Notes under the pieces: model-generated
What the model saw: the letters and a program-made list of their open reading frames with translations, nothing else
Told to the model about the DNA's origin: nothing
Database searches by the model: none
Program-made: the position numbers and the translations under genes
Source of the DNA: ChocPot-Mid sp043804925
GTDB lineage: Bacteria > Bacteroidota > Ignavibacteria > Kapaibacteriales > UBA2268
Assembly (NCBI GenBank): GCA_043804925.1
Contig: JAZDIP010000060.1
Location: 1-5,325 of the forward strand
Direction: 5' to 3'
DNA length: 5,325 nt
Part shown: positions 5,099 to 5,325 of the stretch, in pieces
Layout: every line of letters starts with the position of its first letter
Position numbering within the stretch: the stretch's first letter is position 1

Positions 5099-5191
5099 TT
5101 AATCCTTTTCCTTCATTATTCCTGCCTTCAGATAATCGCTTTGCATCTGTAAGGTAACTTTCAGAAAGTTTTGGTATTTGTTGTATTTATA
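5099..5191 (-). pseudogene. Coding-like remnant, minus strand
   Basis: Between stops at 5194-5192 and 5101-5099 the minus strand reads 30 codons that look like a real protein end: YKYNKYQNFLKVTLQ, then M, then QSDYLKAGIMKEKD. There is no good start or ribosome binding site, and I do not recognise the family. It may be the tail of a decayed gene. A near-palindrome, AACTTTC-A-GAAAGTT, lies inside it at 5156-5170. Confidence 0.3.
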
Positions 5192-5232
5192 CTAAATTGA
5201 TAACAAGAGTAGTAAAATAAATAAATTTTCCT

Positions 5233-5240
5233 TATATTTG
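5233..5240 (+). promoter_or_regulatory. Bacteroidota-type -7 promoter box
   Basis: TATATTTG matches the TAnnTTTG -7 consensus of the Bacteroidota primary sigma factor exactly. It sits 37 bases upstream of the start codon at 5278, which leaves room for a short leader. I do not see a convincing TTG-type -33 element at the usual distance; the nearest TTG is at 5197-5199, too far upstream. Confidence 0.5.
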
Positions 5241-5277
5241 TAAAAGAACATTTTATCAAATAATAAGGAGAATTACA

Positions 5278-5325
5278 ATGCGTACCTTAAAAGTTGTAGA
5301 CATTCATTCAATAGATGAATTACGG
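5278..5325 (+). CDS. Start of an unidentified gene, cut by the window edge
   Basis: Sixteen codons, MRTLKVVDIHSIDELR, run off the end of the window. The start is well supported: AAGGAG at 5265-5270 is spaced 7 bases from the ATG, a clearer ribosome binding site than the other plus-strand genes have, and a TATATTTG promoter box lies at 5233. Too little protein is visible to assign a function. Confidence 0.7.
   Translation, partial: MRTLKVVDIHSIDELR

Overview
The window looks like a piece of an AT-rich genome from the Bacteroidota / Ignavibacteriota / Chlorobiota (FCB) side of the bacteria. The evidence is a TonB-dependent outer-membrane receptor under a TPP riboswitch, a WG-repeat secreted protein, a TAnnTTTG-type -7 promoter box ahead of the last gene, weak ribosome binding sites in AT-rich leaders, and several copies of a short dispersed repeat (TCATCCTGAGC, two variable bases, GTCGAAGGA). 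I know that repeat from this group, where it appears in spurious translations as 'FDKLRMT' or 'LRQAQDD'. Species cannot be fixed from the sequence.

Left part (1-3030, minus strand): a monocistronic thiamine-uptake unit. Read from right to left it has a TPP aptamer (3030-2919), a probable translational switch (2918-2824), a receptor gene (2823-208) and an intrinsic terminator (169-137). The receptor is predicted to import thiamine or a thiamine precursor across the outer membrane when TPP is low. Its 5' coding region is strange. About 67 codons of pure repeat DNA, in frame, sit between the first ten codons and the hydrophobic core of the signal peptide. This block holds three copies of the dispersed repeat, a perfect 16-bp palindrome and two different heptanucleotide tandem arrays. 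A third heptamer array follows the stop codon.

Middle (3031-3900): an intergenic stretch with a 9-bp tandem repeat, a fourth dispersed repeat and a short coding-like remnant, then a compact hicB-hicA type II toxin-antitoxin pair on the plus strand (3379-3799). The pair is bracketed by a roughly 70-bp imperfect direct repeat (3264-3335 and 3828-3898), as if it moved or was duplicated as a unit.

Right part (3957-5325, plus strand): an exported WG-repeat protein of unknown role (3957-5063), a spacer with a coding-like remnant on the minus strand (5191-5099), and the first 16 codons of another gene (5278 onward) with a clear ribosome binding site and promoter box.

The most interesting points are the riboswitch expression platform, where a 12-nt perfect complement, an anti-SD and the SD can be traced in the sequence; the in-frame repeat invasion of the receptor signal peptide with heptamer arrays that could make it phase variable; and the direct repeats around hicBA. 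I see no tRNA, rRNA, CRISPR array, transposase or intact insertion sequence.
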